A stretch of 64,000 nucleotides of DNA from Gymnodinialimonas sp. 202GB13-11 (GCF_040932485.1 NZ_JBFRBH010000001.1:3460212-3524211), one strand, 5' to 3'; positions 49,656-58,321 are shown, numbered from the stretch's first letter. Made by a program: numbers and translations. The notes: generated from the sequence alone by a model not told the origin.

Positions 49656-51602
49656 TTATTGCCGGAGCCGCTCGCTCAACCCAATGGTCGGCAATTCGCC
49701 GGTCAGCTGCGCCTCATAAATCGGCAGGCTTTCTATCACGCGCATGATGTAGTTTCGCGTCTCGGAAAAGGGGACATCCTCGATCCAATCAATGATGTCG
49801 TCGGCGTCCCGCGGGTCACCAAATCGATCGACCCAGGACCGTACGCGCCCGGGGCCTGCATTGTAGCCGACGGACACAAGGATCGGGTTCTCGTCATAGG
49901 CGTCCAGCAATCCGGCAATGTAGTTCGATCCGAGCAATACGTTGTAGGCCGGGTCATTGCGCAGCCGTGAGAGGGAAAAATCGATGCCAAGCTCCCCCGC
50001 CGAGTCTTGGCCAGTGGCTGGCATGACCTGCATCAGCCCAAGGGCACCCGCCCCGGATTCCACAACCGGATCAAACTCGCTCTCTCGCCGCGCAATCGAC
50101 AAGGCAAAGGCGCGCGGGATCGGCAGGGAGACATCCTCAAGATCGGCCAATGGGTAATAAGCCCGGAAAATCTCATGCCCCGATTGTGCCGCGCGCTTGG
50201 CGACGACGAGGGCAAAGTGCGGTTCCCCTAGGTCAAGCATTAGATCGCCCATCATACCGGCCTCGCGTTCGTCCAGACGCTCGGTGATATGGGTGAAGAA
50301 CCGTTCGGCCAAGGTGCGTTGATCCGCGGTGTAGAGCAGCATCGCGGCGTGGAAGACGGGTAGGTTCGTGAAATCTGCCGTCGCCCAGTCACCGTAGTCG
50401 CGATCGCCCAGAAATTCCGAATTCACCGGATAACCGCCACGCTCCTGCGCCAACTGTCCGTAGAAGCTCGACTGGTATTGCGCCCCAAGTGCGTAGGCCT
50501 CTGCCGCCTGTTCGGCGTTCCCAGCTGCCTCATGGGCGCGCCCAAGCCAATAACCCGCCCGTCCGACCGATATGGGGGAGAATACAACCTCCCGGAAATC
50601 GCCAAAATGCGCGACGGCGCGGTCGTAATTGCCAAGTTGGAAGGCGCAGTACCCTGCGATCCATTCCAGATCGGAGAAACGGCGGTAATCCACGGCCGCA
50701 TCAATACGGTGGCTGGACGCCATACGATAACAGGCCTCGTGGTCGCCCTCCCGCATCACGTCCCGCGCAAGGTCTGACCGGCGGCGGCCCCAAGCTTCGG
50801 GGCGGCCCAAGTCAGCTGCACTTGCCGAATGTTCCATCATCAGCTCGGCCGCGGTGTCCCAGTATCCCTCCGCCATGCGCCAAAGGAACCGCTCGTAAGA
50901 CAGGCCCGGATGGCCTTGCAGCGACTCAGGCACGCGATCGATCAGGTCGTTCACACCAGCACGGCGGTCCCGCAAAGCAAGACGGGCCTCGGCCATCGCA
51001 ACCCAACCGTCCGGCACAAGTGAGAACATGGCCCGCGCCCGGTCTTCGGCGTTTTCCCAAAGCAGGTGATCAAGCCGCGCGATGTGATGGTCTTGCGTCA
51101 GGATGGAGCCATAGGCGCGGTTCAAGGCCTGCGCGTGCGGCCCCGTCATTACAAGCGACGTCCAGGCGCGGATGACCTCGGCCTCCGCAGCGGCACGATC
51201 GCCCGTCTCTTCCAGCGCACGGGCATAGGCGAGCGCCCCGGCGCCGGTCTGCGGCAATTCATCCGCAAAGAAATCCAGCACGTTCTGTGGATCGCCGCCT
51301 TCGGGGATCGAAGGCTCTCCCTGTCGACGCAAATAGGGCAGCCCGGGCCAATCAGGATTGCGATCCACAAACGAGATATATTCGCCAAAATCCCCTTCAC
51401 CGCGGCGCAGGCGCGTCCATGCCAGCAAATCCAACGCGATGGGGTCTTCGATGTTCTGTGCAGCTTCAGACCCACCGGCTAGATCGCCACGATTGTAAGC
51501 GTCCAGCGCGGTGGCCAAAGCCTCAGCATCAGTTTGCGCAAAAAGGGTCGTGGGTGCGGTACCAATAATGGCGATGAAGCACAGGGATATCAGGCGTCGC
51601 AT
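49656..51602 (-). CDS. Soluble-type lytic murein transglycosylase
   Basis: 648 residues, exported (signal ends TTLFA-Q near residue 23). A long alpha-helical superhelical region (about 30-470) as in Slt70 precedes the catalytic SLT domain (about 490-630). Catalytic Glu is in IARRESEFD, followed by [13 protein letters not shown] and [11 protein letters not shown]. It cleaves peptidoglycan glycan strands to 1,6-anhydro products in the periplasm. ATG 51602 begins the signal peptide. Divergent from dapA across 154 bp. Confidence 0.92.
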   Translation of the reverse strand: MRRLISLCFIAIIGTAPTTLFAQTDAEALATALDAYNRGDLAGGSEAAQNIEDPIALDLLAWTRLRRGEGDFGEYISFVDRNPDWPGLPYLRRQGEPSIPEGGDPQNVLDFFADELPQTGAGALAYARALEETGDRAAAEAEVIRAWTSLVMTGPHAQALNRAYGSILTQDHHIARLDHLLWENAEDRARAMFSLVPDGWVAMAEARLALRDRRAGVNDLIDRVPESLQGHPGLSYERFLWRMAEGYWDTAAELMMEHSASAADLGRPEAWGRRRSDLARDVMREGDHEACYRMASSHRIDAAVDYRRFSDLEWIAGYCAFQLGNYDRAVAHFGDFREVVFSPISVGRAGYWLGRAHEAAGNAEQAAEAYALGAQYQSSFYGQLAQERGGYPVNSEFLGDRDYGDWATADFTNLPVFHAAMLLYTADQRTLAERFFTHITERLDEREAGMMGDLMLDLGEPHFALVVAKRAAQSGHEIFRAYYPLADLEDVSLPIPRAFALSIARRESEFDPVVESGAGALGLMQVMPATGQDSAGELGIDFSLSRLRNDPAYNVLLGSNYIAGLLDAYDENPILVSVGYNAGPGRVRSWVDRFGDPRDADDIIDWIEDVPFSETRNYIMRVIESLPIYEAQLTGELPTIGLSERLRQ

Positions 51603-51756
51603 GGTGGCGGCGTCTCCAGTTTCGTCAAATCCCCCGAGAGGAGAGGATAGGGCAGTTATCCACAGACGCAACTCACGAACTTGGCAATTCCACACAAGCG
51701 GCGTATTGGGGCGACACTTCGCAATGAAATCCACATGGAAACAAAGGACGCGCGTG

Positions 51757-52629
51757 ATGTTCCGAGGCTCTCAGGTTGCTCTGGTCACTCCGATGGCAAA
51801 TGGTGCAGTGGATTTCGATGCGCTCAAACGCCTCGTGGAATGGCATGTCGCCGAAGGTACGCATGGCCTTGTGCCCGTGGGCACAACGGGTGAAAGCCCG
51901 ACCCTGACCCATGAGGAGCATGAGGCTGTCATTCGCTGTGTTGTGGAAACGACCGGCGGGCGTATTCCTGTGATGGCCGGGGCCGGGTCGAACAACACTA
52001 TAGAGGCGCTGCGTTTTGTGGAATTCGCCAAAGAGGTCGGCGCAGATGCCGCCCTTGTCGTAACGCCCTACTACAACAAACCGACCCAACGCGGCCTGAT
52101 CGCCCATTTCAGCGCGCTGAATGAGGTCGGCATCCCAATCTACATCTACAACATCCCGCCTCGTTCGGTCATCGACATGACGCCAGAGACGATGGGAGAG
52201 CTGGCGAAGCTCGACAATATCGTCGGCGTCAAAGATGCAACCGCAGACCTTAGCCGCGTGCCGCGCACGCGCCTGACCTGCGGGACGGAATTCATCCAGC
52301 TTTCCGGCGAAGACCCGACGGCCGTTGGCTTCAACGCCCAGGGCGGCCACGGCTGCATCAGCGTCACGGCCAACGTTGCGCCCAAGCTTTGTGCCGAGAT
52401 GCAGTCGGCCACGCTGTCCGGAGATTACGCTACGGCGCTGGAGTATCAGGACCGTCTCATGCCGCTGCACACGGCGATCTTTGCAGAGCCCGGTCTGGCA
52501 GGGGCGAAATATGGCCTCTCCGTTCTGGGGCATTGCAGTGATGAAGTGCGCCTGCCGCTGACCGATGTCACGGACGAAACCAAGGGAATGATCGAAGCCG
52601 GGATGCGCCACGCGGGCTTGATCAACTAA
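51757..52629 (+). CDS. dapA: 4-hydroxy-tetrahydrodipicolinate synthase
   Basis: 290-residue TIM-barrel aldolase condensing pyruvate with aspartate semialdehyde for lysine and meso-diaminopimelate. Substrate loop [10 protein letters not shown] (about residues 43-52), catalytic Tyr in [10 protein letters not shown] (about 134) and Schiff-base Lys in GVKDATAD (about 162) are present. ATG 51757 has AAGGA 8-9 nt upstream, better than upstream in-frame starts. Next to a murein enzyme, fitting cell-wall supply. Confidence 0.95.
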   Translation: MFRGSQVALVTPMANGAVDFDALKRLVEWHVAEGTHGLVPVGTTGESPTLTHEEHEAVIRCVVETTGGRIPVMAGAGSNNTIEALRFVEFAKEVGADAALVVTPYYNKPTQRGLIAHFSALNEVGIPIYIYNIPPRSVIDMTPETMGELAKLDNIVGVKDATADLSRVPRTRLTCGTEFIQLSGEDPTAVGFNAQGGHGCISVTANVAPKLCAEMQSATLSGDYATALEYQDRLMPLHTAIFAEPGLAGAKYGLSVLGHCSDEVRLPLTDVTDETKGMIEAGMRHAGLIN

Positions 52630-53103
52630 ATGGCCCCGCGCGAAGGGGAAACACGGTTACCGTTCGATCCGGCGGATCGGGCGGACGCCCACGTCACCTT
52701 CATCGGCCATATCCGCAGCGACTGGGGGCCGGGTACGGCGCCCAAGAACGTCCGCCAAGCTCGGGATACCGGGAAAGGAGCGCGGATCGAACTCAAAAAC
52801 GACTATGCCGCTGCCCTGACCGGGCTTGAAGTCGGCCAACCCATCCAGCTGCTCTACTGGGTCGATCGCGGCGAACGGGATCTCGCCACTCAATCGCCGA
52901 AACACGCGAACGGTCCACGCGGCACCTTCAGTCTGCGCAGCCCCGTCCGCCCGAACCCTATTGCCTTGGCGACCGTGAGCATCACCTCAATCGACGGTCC
53001 CACCATAGGCATCGACGCCATCGACGCATGGGACGGCACCCCCGTCCTCGACATCAAGCCATGGATCGCGACTGTTGATGTCCCACCGGGCTGGCAGCCG
53101 TAG
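52630..53103 (+). CDS. trmO: tRNA (adenine-N6)-methyltransferase TrmO
   Basis: 157-residue UPF0066/TsaA-type beta-barrel. Signature pieces: FIGHIRSDW near residue 24 and FSLRSPVRPNPIALATV near 101 (the RSPxRPNPIGL-type motif). In E. coli TrmO methylates t6A37 of threonine tRNA using AdoMet; this protein is shorter (235 in E. coli) but has the core. The start directly follows the dapA stop (TAAATG). Confidence 0.87.
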   Translation: MAPREGETRLPFDPADRADAHVTFIGHIRSDWGPGTAPKNVRQARDTGKGARIELKNDYAAALTGLEVGQPIQLLYWVDRGERDLATQSPKHANGPRGTFSLRSPVRPNPIALATVSITSIDGPTIGIDAIDAWDGTPVLDIKPWIATVDVPPGWQP

Positions 53104-53127
53104 CCCTGAGCGCCTATATGCGAGCGC

Positions 53128-53604
53128 ATGGCCAAGAAACCTGAGAACCCAAATTATAAGGTGATCGCCGAAAACCGGCGTGCGCGTTTCGATTATGCGA
53201 TCGAAAGCGATCTTGAGGTTGGTATGATCCTTGAAGGGTCCGAGGTCAAAAGCCTTCGCGCGGGCGGATCCAACATCGCCGAGAGCTACGCCGAGGTGAA
53301 GGATGGCGAGCTTTGGCTCGTGAACTCCTACATCGCGCCCTACAAGCAGGCAAAGACGTTCCAGCATGAGGAAAAGCGGCGGCGCAAACTGCTCGCCTCC
53401 AAACGCGAACTCTCGCGGCTTTGGAACGCCACGCAGCGTGAGGGCATGACGCTTGTGCCGCTGGTCATGTACTTCAACCACAAAGGCTTCGTGAAGATGA
53501 AGATCGGCGTGGCCAAGGGTAAGAAGAACCAGGACAAGCGCGAGACGTCCGCCAAGCGCGACTGGAACCGACAGAAGCAGCGTCTGCTGAAGCAGAACGG
53601 CTGA
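53128..53604 (+). CDS. smpB: SsrA-binding protein SmpB
   Basis: 158-residue partner of tmRNA in trans-translation. Family markers: [40 protein letters not shown] and the basic C-terminal tail [14 protein letters not shown], which probes the empty mRNA channel. The usual dapA-smpB linkage of alphaproteobacteria is kept. No tmRNA gene was recognised here. A second rescue factor, arfB, is at 57713. Confidence 0.95.
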   Translation: MAKKPENPNYKVIAENRRARFDYAIESDLEVGMILEGSEVKSLRAGGSNIAESYAEVKDGELWLVNSYIAPYKQAKTFQHEEKRRRKLLASKRELSRLWNATQREGMTLVPLVMYFNHKGFVKMKIGVAKGKKNQDKRETSAKRDWNRQKQRLLKQNG

Positions 53605-53672
53605 TCTGCTGGGAAAACAGGCAGCCTTTCCCCCTGCCGATCTTTTCTTGTGCAAGTTACTGCACCTTCCAC

Positions 53673-53690
53673 GGGGCCACCCTCGGCCCC
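53673..53690 (+). other. Hairpin in the smpB-53710 spacer
   Basis: GGGGCC-ACCCTC-GGCCCC, 20 bp upstream of the small membrane protein start. No T-run follows, so a leader or decay element is as likely as a terminator. Confidence 0.4.
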
Positions 53691-53709
53691 AACAGGAAGG
53701 GAAACACTC

Positions 53710-53997
53710 ATGGAACTCATCATCTCTCTGATCGCGGGTGCGGTTGGCGGTAACGCGGCTGGCGCTGCGGCCCCTCGGATCAACCAGGGCACGATCATCA
53801 ACTCGATCGCAGGCATCCTCGGCGGCGGCGTCGGTGGCGCAATCCTGTCGGCTCTTGGCCTTGGCGGCGTGGCGGAAGCTGCCGCAGGTGGCGGCATGGA
53901 TATCGGCACAATCTTGGCGCAAGTCGCCGGCGGTGGTGTTGGTGGCGGCGCAGGCCTCGCGATTGTCAGCGTCATCCGCAACATGATCGGGCGCTAA
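53710..53997 (+). CDS. Small Gly/Ala-rich membrane protein
   Basis: 95 residues with three hydrophobic segments (about 1-20, 30-60, 70-92) full of Gly-Gly-x repeats (GILGGGVGGAIL, VAGGGVGGGAGLAIV). The start MELIISLIAGAVGGNAAGA recalls conserved small membrane proteins of Rhodobacterales without a known role. AGGAAGGG before ATG 53710 is a strong ribosome site. Could alter membrane packing or assemble as a glycine-zipper oligomer; that is inference. Confidence 0.75.
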   Translation: MELIISLIAGAVGGNAAGAAAPRINQGTIINSIAGILGGGVGGAILSALGLGGVAEAAAGGGMDIGTILAQVAGGGVGGGAGLAIVSVIRNMIGR

Positions 53998-54004
53998 GCC
54001 CTGC

Positions 54005-54032
54005 TTGCCCCAGGGTCTGAGCCTTGGGGCAA
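54005..54032 (+). other. Hairpin after the 53710 gene
   Basis: TTGCCCCA (54005-54012) pairs with TGGGGCAA (54025-54032), 8 bp after the stop. No T-run follows; it may protect the 3' end or assist Rho-dependent termination. Confidence 0.4.
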
Positions 54033-54096
54033 CACTTGCGCGCGGCATCCGGCGGGCGTAGGCCTATCTCGTCCATTAAGCAGACGGGAATGCATC

Positions 54097-54960
54097 ATGG
54101 CTGGCGTGATTACGGGCGACGATCCGAAAACCTTGGTCTCAACCGAATGGCTGGCCGCGCACTTGAATGACCCCGATCTGCGCATCATCGACGCCTCCTA
54201 CTACCTGCCCGACATGGGCCGTGACGCGAAGGCCGAGTATGACGCCGCCCACATCCCCGGCGCGCGCTTCTTCGACATCGACGAAATCTCGGATGCCCGT
54301 TCCGCTCTGCCCCACATGGTCGCCCCGGTCGAAAAATTCATGTCCCGGATGCGCGCCATGGGTGTGGGCGACGGGCATCAGGTCGTGATCTACGATGGCA
54401 TGGGCTTGTTCTCCGCCGCGCGGGTCTGGTGGAACTTTCGCCTGATGGGCAAGACGGATGTGGCCGTTCTGGATGGCGGCTTTCCGAAATGGCAGACCGA
54501 AGGGCGCCCGGTTGAGGATATGCCCCCGGTCGTGCGCGACCGCCACATGACCGTGCAACGCCAGGCACATTTGGTGAAGGACGTCACGCAGGTAGCCTCG
54601 GCCAGCAAGCTTGGCGATTGGCAAATCGTCGATGCGCGCGGTCCCGGTCGTTTCAAAGGCGAAGAGCCCGAGGCGCGTGAAGGTCTGCGCTCGGGCCATA
54701 TCCCGAACTCGAAGAACGTCCACTACGCCACGCTGTTCAACGCCGACGGCACGATGAAAGAGGGCGATGCCCTGCGTGCGGCGTTCGAGGCCGCCGGTGT
54801 CGACGTCGACAAACGCATCATTACGACCTGTGGATCCGGTGTGACGGCCGCGATCCTGATGCTTGGCCTCACCCGCCTCGGCAACCTGGACGTGTCGCTC
54901 TATGACGGGTCTTGGGCTGAATGGGGCCAGTTCGAACAACTGGCGGTCGAAACCGGATGA
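54097..54960 (+). CDS. sseA: 3-mercaptopyruvate/thiosulfate sulfurtransferase
   Basis: 287 residues with two rhodanese domains (about 12-140 and 165-282). The active-site loop of the second is TCGSGVTAAI (Cys about residue 248), the CG[S/T]GVTA form of mercaptopyruvate sulfurtransferases. It moves sulphur from 3-mercaptopyruvate to thiols or cyanide. The end overlaps the GNAT start (ATGA). Confidence 0.92.
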   Translation: MAGVITGDDPKTLVSTEWLAAHLNDPDLRIIDASYYLPDMGRDAKAEYDAAHIPGARFFDIDEISDARSALPHMVAPVEKFMSRMRAMGVGDGHQVVIYDGMGLFSAARVWWNFRLMGKTDVAVLDGGFPKWQTEGRPVEDMPPVVRDRHMTVQRQAHLVKDVTQVASASKLGDWQIVDARGPGRFKGEEPEAREGLRSGHIPNSKNVHYATLFNADGTMKEGDALRAAFEAAGVDVDKRIITTCGSGVTAAILMLGLTRLGNLDVSLYDGSWAEWGQFEQLAVETG

Positions 54961-55511
54961 GCACGATCCCTGCCGGCACCGAGGTGCCGTTCACGATCAC
55001 TTACCTTGAGATGACGGCGCGCCGCGATTATGGGGTGCCGCAGCTTGATGGTGATATCCGGCTGGAACGTGCGATTGATCCGCCCGTCTGGTACTTCCTG
55101 TCGCTCTACGATGCCGTGGGCCGCGAATACGAATGGCAGGACCGCTTCGATCAGGCGGAAGAGGACCCCGCAGCGCTGCAAGCCTTTGTCCGTGACCCCG
55201 ATGTCGTGATCTGGACCGCCATCCGCAACGGTTGGCCTGCTGGCTTCTTCATGCTCGATTGGCGAGACGCTGCGGTCTGCGACCTCGCCTATTTCGGCCT
55301 TGTCCCGCAGGCGGTTGGCACGGGCCTTGGCCGTCCGCTGCTTCAAACCGCCATCGCTATGGGGTGGGACCGTGAGGGTGTTGAGAAGATGACCGTGAAC
55401 ACCTGTACGCTCGATCACCCGTCAGCACTCCCGCTCTACCAGAAGATGGGATTTGTGCCGGTCGAACGGGAAGAGCGTACGCGCGTTCTGGTCTATGATC
55501 GAAAGGCCTGA
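54957..55511 (+). CDS. GNAT-family N-acetyltransferase
   Basis: 184 residues. The acetyl-CoA motif is reduced but visible in FGLVPQAVGTGLGRPLLQTAI (first 20 being about residues 121-140), followed by NTCTLDHPSALPLYQKMGF near 160. Acceptor unknown. It is coupled to sseA by ATGA and followed at once by tyrB, so the three are probably one operon. Confidence 0.86.
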   Translation: MSTIPAGTEVPFTITYLEMTARRDYGVPQLDGDIRLERAIDPPVWYFLSLYDAVGREYEWQDRFDQAEEDPAALQAFVRDPDVVIWTAIRNGWPAGFFMLDWRDAAVCDLAYFGLVPQAVGTGLGRPLLQTAIAMGWDREGVEKMTVNTCTLDHPSALPLYQKMGFVPVEREERTRVLVYDRKA

Positions 55512-55514
55512 GTG

Positions 55515-56699
55515 ATGTTTGAAAGCCTGTCGACGCCCGCCCCCGACAAGATCATTCAGTTGATTGGCCTGTTCGCGGCGGACCCACGGCCCGACAAGGT
55601 CGACCTTGGCGTGGGTGTTTACCGCGCGCCGGATGGGCGAACGCCGATCATGCGTGCCGTGAAAGAGGCCGAGAAGCGGGTGTGGGATGCGCAGGAGACC
55701 AAGGCATATGTTGGTTTCGCGGGCGACCCGGCTTTTCACGCGGCCATGCGGCAGCTGATCCTGGGGGATGCGGTTCCCATGGATCGTGTCGCGGCCTGCG
55801 CCACGCCGGGCGGCACCGGGGCGGTGCGCCAGATCCTTGAGATGACGCGCGAGGTTACACCCGAGGCGCGCATCTGGATCTCGGACCCCAGTTGGCCGAA
55901 CCATGCTGTGATCGTGGATCATTTAGGCCTGAGCCGCAGGTCCTACCGCTACTACGACGCCGCAACCGGCGGGATTGATCGCGACGGCATGTATACCGAT
56001 CTGGCGGATGCGAAGCCCGGTGATCTGATCCTGCTTCACGGGTGTTGTCACAACCCGACCGGGGCCGACCTATTGCGCGATGACTGGGCCCGGGTTGCCC
56101 AGTTATGTGCGCAAACGGGCGCCATCCCGTTCATCGACATGGCCTATCAGGGCTTTGGCGACGGGTTGGAAGAAGACGCGGCGGGCACAAGATTGCTGGC
56201 CGCGCAGCTGCCGGAGTGCCTGATCGCTGCCAGTGGCTCGAAGAACTTTGGCCTCTACCGGGACAGGGTGGGCATCGCGCTGGCTGTGACCTCCGGCGGG
56301 GCCGCCCGTGACGCAGCGGCCGAGCAGTTGGTGGCGATGAACCGCAAGGCCTATTCCTTCCCGCCCGACCATGGCGCGCGGATCGTGGATGTCATCGTGT
56401 CGGACGAGGCGTTGCTTGCGGATTGGGCGGGCGAGCTGGCCGATATGCGTGTTTCGATGCAGGCGAACCGGAAGGCCCTGGCGGATGAGCTTCGTGCCGC
56501 AATGGGCTCGGACCGGTTCGGGTTTCTTGCATCACACAAAGGCATGTTTTCGCTGTGTGGGATCACGCCAGAGCAAGCGGTGGAGCTGCGTGAGGGCCAC
56601 GGCGTCTACATTGTGGAAGACGGCCGCGTGAACGTGGCGGGACTGACGCCTTCAAACATTCCGATTGTAGCAAAGGCGATGGCTGCGGTGCTGCGCTAG
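55515..56699 (+). CDS. tyrB: Aromatic amino acid aminotransferase (class I, AspC/TyrB type)
   Basis: 394-residue PLP transaminase. N-terminal KVDLGVGVYRAPDG, HGCCHNPTGAD (about 176-186) and the PLP lysine in SGSKNFGLYRDR (about 239) define the class Ia subfamily, which acts on aspartate and aromatic amino acids with 2-oxoglutarate. ATG 55515 with AAAGG upstream is preferred to the overlapping GTG at 55512. Aspartate versus tyrosine preference cannot be read with certainty. Confidence 0.9.
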   Translation: MFESLSTPAPDKIIQLIGLFAADPRPDKVDLGVGVYRAPDGRTPIMRAVKEAEKRVWDAQETKAYVGFAGDPAFHAAMRQLILGDAVPMDRVAACATPGGTGAVRQILEMTREVTPEARIWISDPSWPNHAVIVDHLGLSRRSYRYYDAATGGIDRDGMYTDLADAKPGDLILLHGCCHNPTGADLLRDDWARVAQLCAQTGAIPFIDMAYQGFGDGLEEDAAGTRLLAAQLPECLIAASGSKNFGLYRDRVGIALAVTSGGAARDAAAEQLVAMNRKAYSFPPDHGARIVDVIVSDEALLADWAGELADMRVSMQANRKALADELRAAMGSDRFGFLASHKGMFSLCGITPEQAVELREGHGVYIVEDGRVNVAGLTPSNIPIVAKAMAAVLR

Positions 56700-56791
56700 G
56701 GCTTGCCTTGCTGGCTGATTGGTCGTATCCGGCGCGCCTGCCTCGCTTGGGGCCAAGTCTCCGACTACCTTGTCAAAACGGAACAGATATC

Positions 56792-57409
56792 ATGACCCGT
56801 ATCCTGCCCGGCATCCTTGCCATGGCGGCCATTGTCGTCGCCTCGAATATCCTTGTGCAGTTCCTCTTCGGCCAATGGCTGACCTGGGGCGCGTTCACCT
56901 ATCCGCTGGCCTTCCTCGTGACCGACATCATGAACCGCGTCTACGGCGCGGCGCAGGCGCGGAAGGTTGTGTTTGTGGGCTTTATCGTGGGCGTTGTGTG
57001 TTCGCTGATCGGCACGCAGATCATGGGTGAGTTCGGCCCGCTGGTCACGCTGCGCATCGCGCTTGGCTCAGGCATCGCGTTCCTGACGGCGCAGTTGCTG
57101 GACGTTGCCATCTTCGACCGGTTGCGGAATGGTGGATGGTGGCAAGCCCCTGTTTTCTCAAGCGTAATTGGATCGAGTGTCGACACAGCTTTGTTCTTCT
57201 TCATCGCGTTTTCGGGCGCTTTGGTGAGCGTTCTTCCGGGCGATGTGGCCTGGGCGAATGAGGTTCTGCCGATCCTAGGCGTGGGTCCTGAAGCCGCTTT
57301 GTGGGTGTCGCTGGCGATCGCCGATTGGGGTGTGAAACTTGCCCTCGCATTAATCGCCTTGATCCCTTTCCGCCTCATCACACGGCGGTTTGTGGCACAG
57401 GTTGCGTAA
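56792..57409 (+). CDS. yhhQ: Queuosine-precursor transporter (YhhQ/COG1738 family)
   Basis: 205-residue membrane protein with about six helices. NILVQFLFG, WGAFTYPLAFLVTDIMNRVYG (first 20 residues near 32-51) and the late Asp in WGVKLALAL match the family, which imports preQ0/preQ1 for tRNA queuosine. The 92-bp leader shows no recognisable preQ1 riboswitch. The gene ends just before the mini-ORF transcript region. Confidence 0.88.
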   Translation: MTRILPGILAMAAIVVASNILVQFLFGQWLTWGAFTYPLAFLVTDIMNRVYGAAQARKVVFVGFIVGVVCSLIGTQIMGEFGPLVTLRIALGSGIAFLTAQLLDVAIFDRLRNGGWWQAPVFSSVIGSSVDTALFFFIAFSGALVSVLPGDVAWANEVLPILGVGPEAALWVSLAIADWGVKLALALIALIPFRLITRRFVAQVA

Positions 57410-57463
57410 TTTCTTTTGACATCCACAAAATCTGTGGCAGGCTGGGGATAACAGCAACCAATC

Positions 57464-57480
57464 GAAAGGAGGTGATCCAG
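57464..57480 (+). promoter_or_regulatory. Full-length Shine-Dalgarno complementary to the 16S rRNA 3' tail
   Basis: GAAAGGAGGTGATCCAG is the exact complement of the typical alphaproteobacterial 16S 3' end (CTGGATCACCTCCTTTC, 17 nt). The core AGGAGGT ends 6 nt before the GTG start. Ordinary genes in this window use 4-6 complementary bases. Confidence 0.75.
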
Positions 57481-57536
57481 TGTCTAGAAAGGTATTGGAG
57501 AAGTGTGACGGGACAACTTGGGAGGCGCGCCTCTAG
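57480..57536 (+). CDS. 18-codon mini-ORF with extreme ribosome-binding site
   Basis: Frame GTG..TAG encodes MSRKVLEKCDGTTWEARL. Support: 6-nt spacing from a 17-nt Shine-Dalgarno and location between a possible -35 (TTGACA, 57416-57421; no convincing -10 seen) and a strong terminator at 57610. No signal peptide, membrane segment or run of regulatory codons. It may be a leader peptide whose translation steers RNA folding, a ribosome-titrating decoy, or a true micropeptide. Not recognised from any family I can name. Confidence 0.55.
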   Translation: MSRKVLEKCDGTTWEARL

Positions 57537-57609
57537 GGCAAACCCTTGGGCGCAGCGCCCATCCCAAGGTGGTATATCCTAACCGATCCCACCTCCTGAA
57601 CTTTCGAAA

Positions 57610-57634
57610 GGGTCGCCCACGGGCGGCCCTTTTT
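57610..57634 (+). terminator. Rho-independent terminator between the mini-ORF and arfB
   Basis: GGGTCGCC-CACG-GGCGGCCC (one U-G pair) followed by five T. A CTTTCGAAAG palindrome directly precedes it. It would give a discrete transcript of roughly 180-200 nt or attenuate arfB. Confidence 0.85.
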
Positions 57635-57712
57635 CGTGCCAAATTCGGGGGAAAGCAGCGTAAAGAAGCCGTAGTGAACCTGTAGTTCTTTTGTAGTTAC
57701 ATCGGAGCCGAC

Positions 57713-58132
57713 ATGCCCCTGCGCATATCCGACAGCATCGAGATCGAGGATTGGGAGATCACGGAGCAGTTCGTGCGCGCCTCGGGGCCGGGGGGGCAGA
57801 ATGTGAACAAGGTGTCCTCCGCCGTGGAGCTGCGGTTCGAGGCGGAGCGGTCGCCGGCGTTGTCGGGGGCGGTGAAGGCGCGGCTACGGCGGATCGCGGG
57901 GCGGCGGTGGACGAAGGACGGGGCGCTGGTGCTTCAGGTCTCGGAGGAGCGGTCACAGGCGCGAAACCGCGAGATCGCGCGGGAGCGGTTGGCGGAGCTG
58001 ATCCGGCGGGCGCTGGTGGTGCCGAAAAAACGGCGGCCGACGCGGCCCACACGGGGGTCGGTGGAGCGGCGGCTGAAGGCGAAGAAGGTGCGCGGCGAGG
58101 TAAAGGGGCTGCGGGGCCGGGTGGAGGAATGA
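57713..58132 (+). CDS. arfB: Peptidyl-tRNA hydrolase / ribosome rescue factor ArfB
   Basis: 139-residue release-factor-like protein that frees ribosomes stalled without a stop codon. The catalytic GGQ is in SGPGGQNVNKVSS (about residues 25-37). A basic tail RPTRGSVERRLKAKKVRGEVK (first 20 near 103-122) inserts into the mRNA tunnel, as in YaeJ. Length equals E. coli ArfB. GGAG lies 7 nt before the ATG. TGTAGTT occurs twice 11 bp apart at 57681 and 57692 in its immediate upstream region. Confidence 0.93.
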   Translation: MPLRISDSIEIEDWEITEQFVRASGPGGQNVNKVSSAVELRFEAERSPALSGAVKARLRRIAGRRWTKDGALVLQVSEERSQARNREIARERLAELIRRALVVPKKRRPTRPTRGSVERRLKAKKVRGEVKGLRGRVEE

Positions 58133-58137
58133 GGCGG

Positions 58138-58155
58138 CTGCTCACGCGTGAGCAG
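58138..58155 (+). repeat. 18-bp perfect palindrome after arfB
   Basis: CTGCTCACGCGTGAGCAG starts 6 bp past the arfB stop. A transcript would form a 7-bp stem with a tight loop. No T-run follows, so it may be a protein site or 3'-end stabiliser. Confidence 0.5.
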
Positions 58156-58321
58156 TGGGGGTTAAGGGATTGGTTTTGTTGGGGAAGTGGGATCTTTTTG
58201 AGGTTTGGTTAACCGTGTTTTGAATGGGCTTGGGTGAAACACAGGCAGTTGGATATGTGGAAGTAGGGTGCGTGAAACACACTGGCGTGCGGCAGAATTT
58301 GTGGGAGTAGTGGGTTGCATC

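Larger units (their letters stand above)
57463..57606 (+). promoter_or_regulatory. Mini-ORF leader RNA with SD / anti-SD fold-back
   Basis: AGGAGGTG (57467-57474) can pair over 8 bp with CACCTCCT (57590-57597), flanked by CGAA/TTCG (57463-57466 with 57603-57606) and ATC/GAT, so one long-range stem hides the mini-ORF ribosome site. Between them lie GAGGCGCGCCTC (57522-57533) and CCTTGGG/CCCAAGG (57544-57550 with 57563-57569). In-ORF CTTGGGAGG (57517-57525) could pair with CCCAAG or CCTCC instead, giving alternative folds. Confidence 0.5.

Noticed and set aside
56700-56791. preQ1 riboswitch ahead of the queuosine-precursor transporter
   Set aside because: The 92-bp leader has no A-rich pseudoknot tail or the paired C-rich loop expected of known preQ1 classes.
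57463-57483. A 16S rRNA gene end on the minus strand
   Set aside because: The match to the 16S 3' end is 17 nt and stops at both sides; the adjoining helix-45 sequence is absent, so this is an SD element and not an rRNA fragment.
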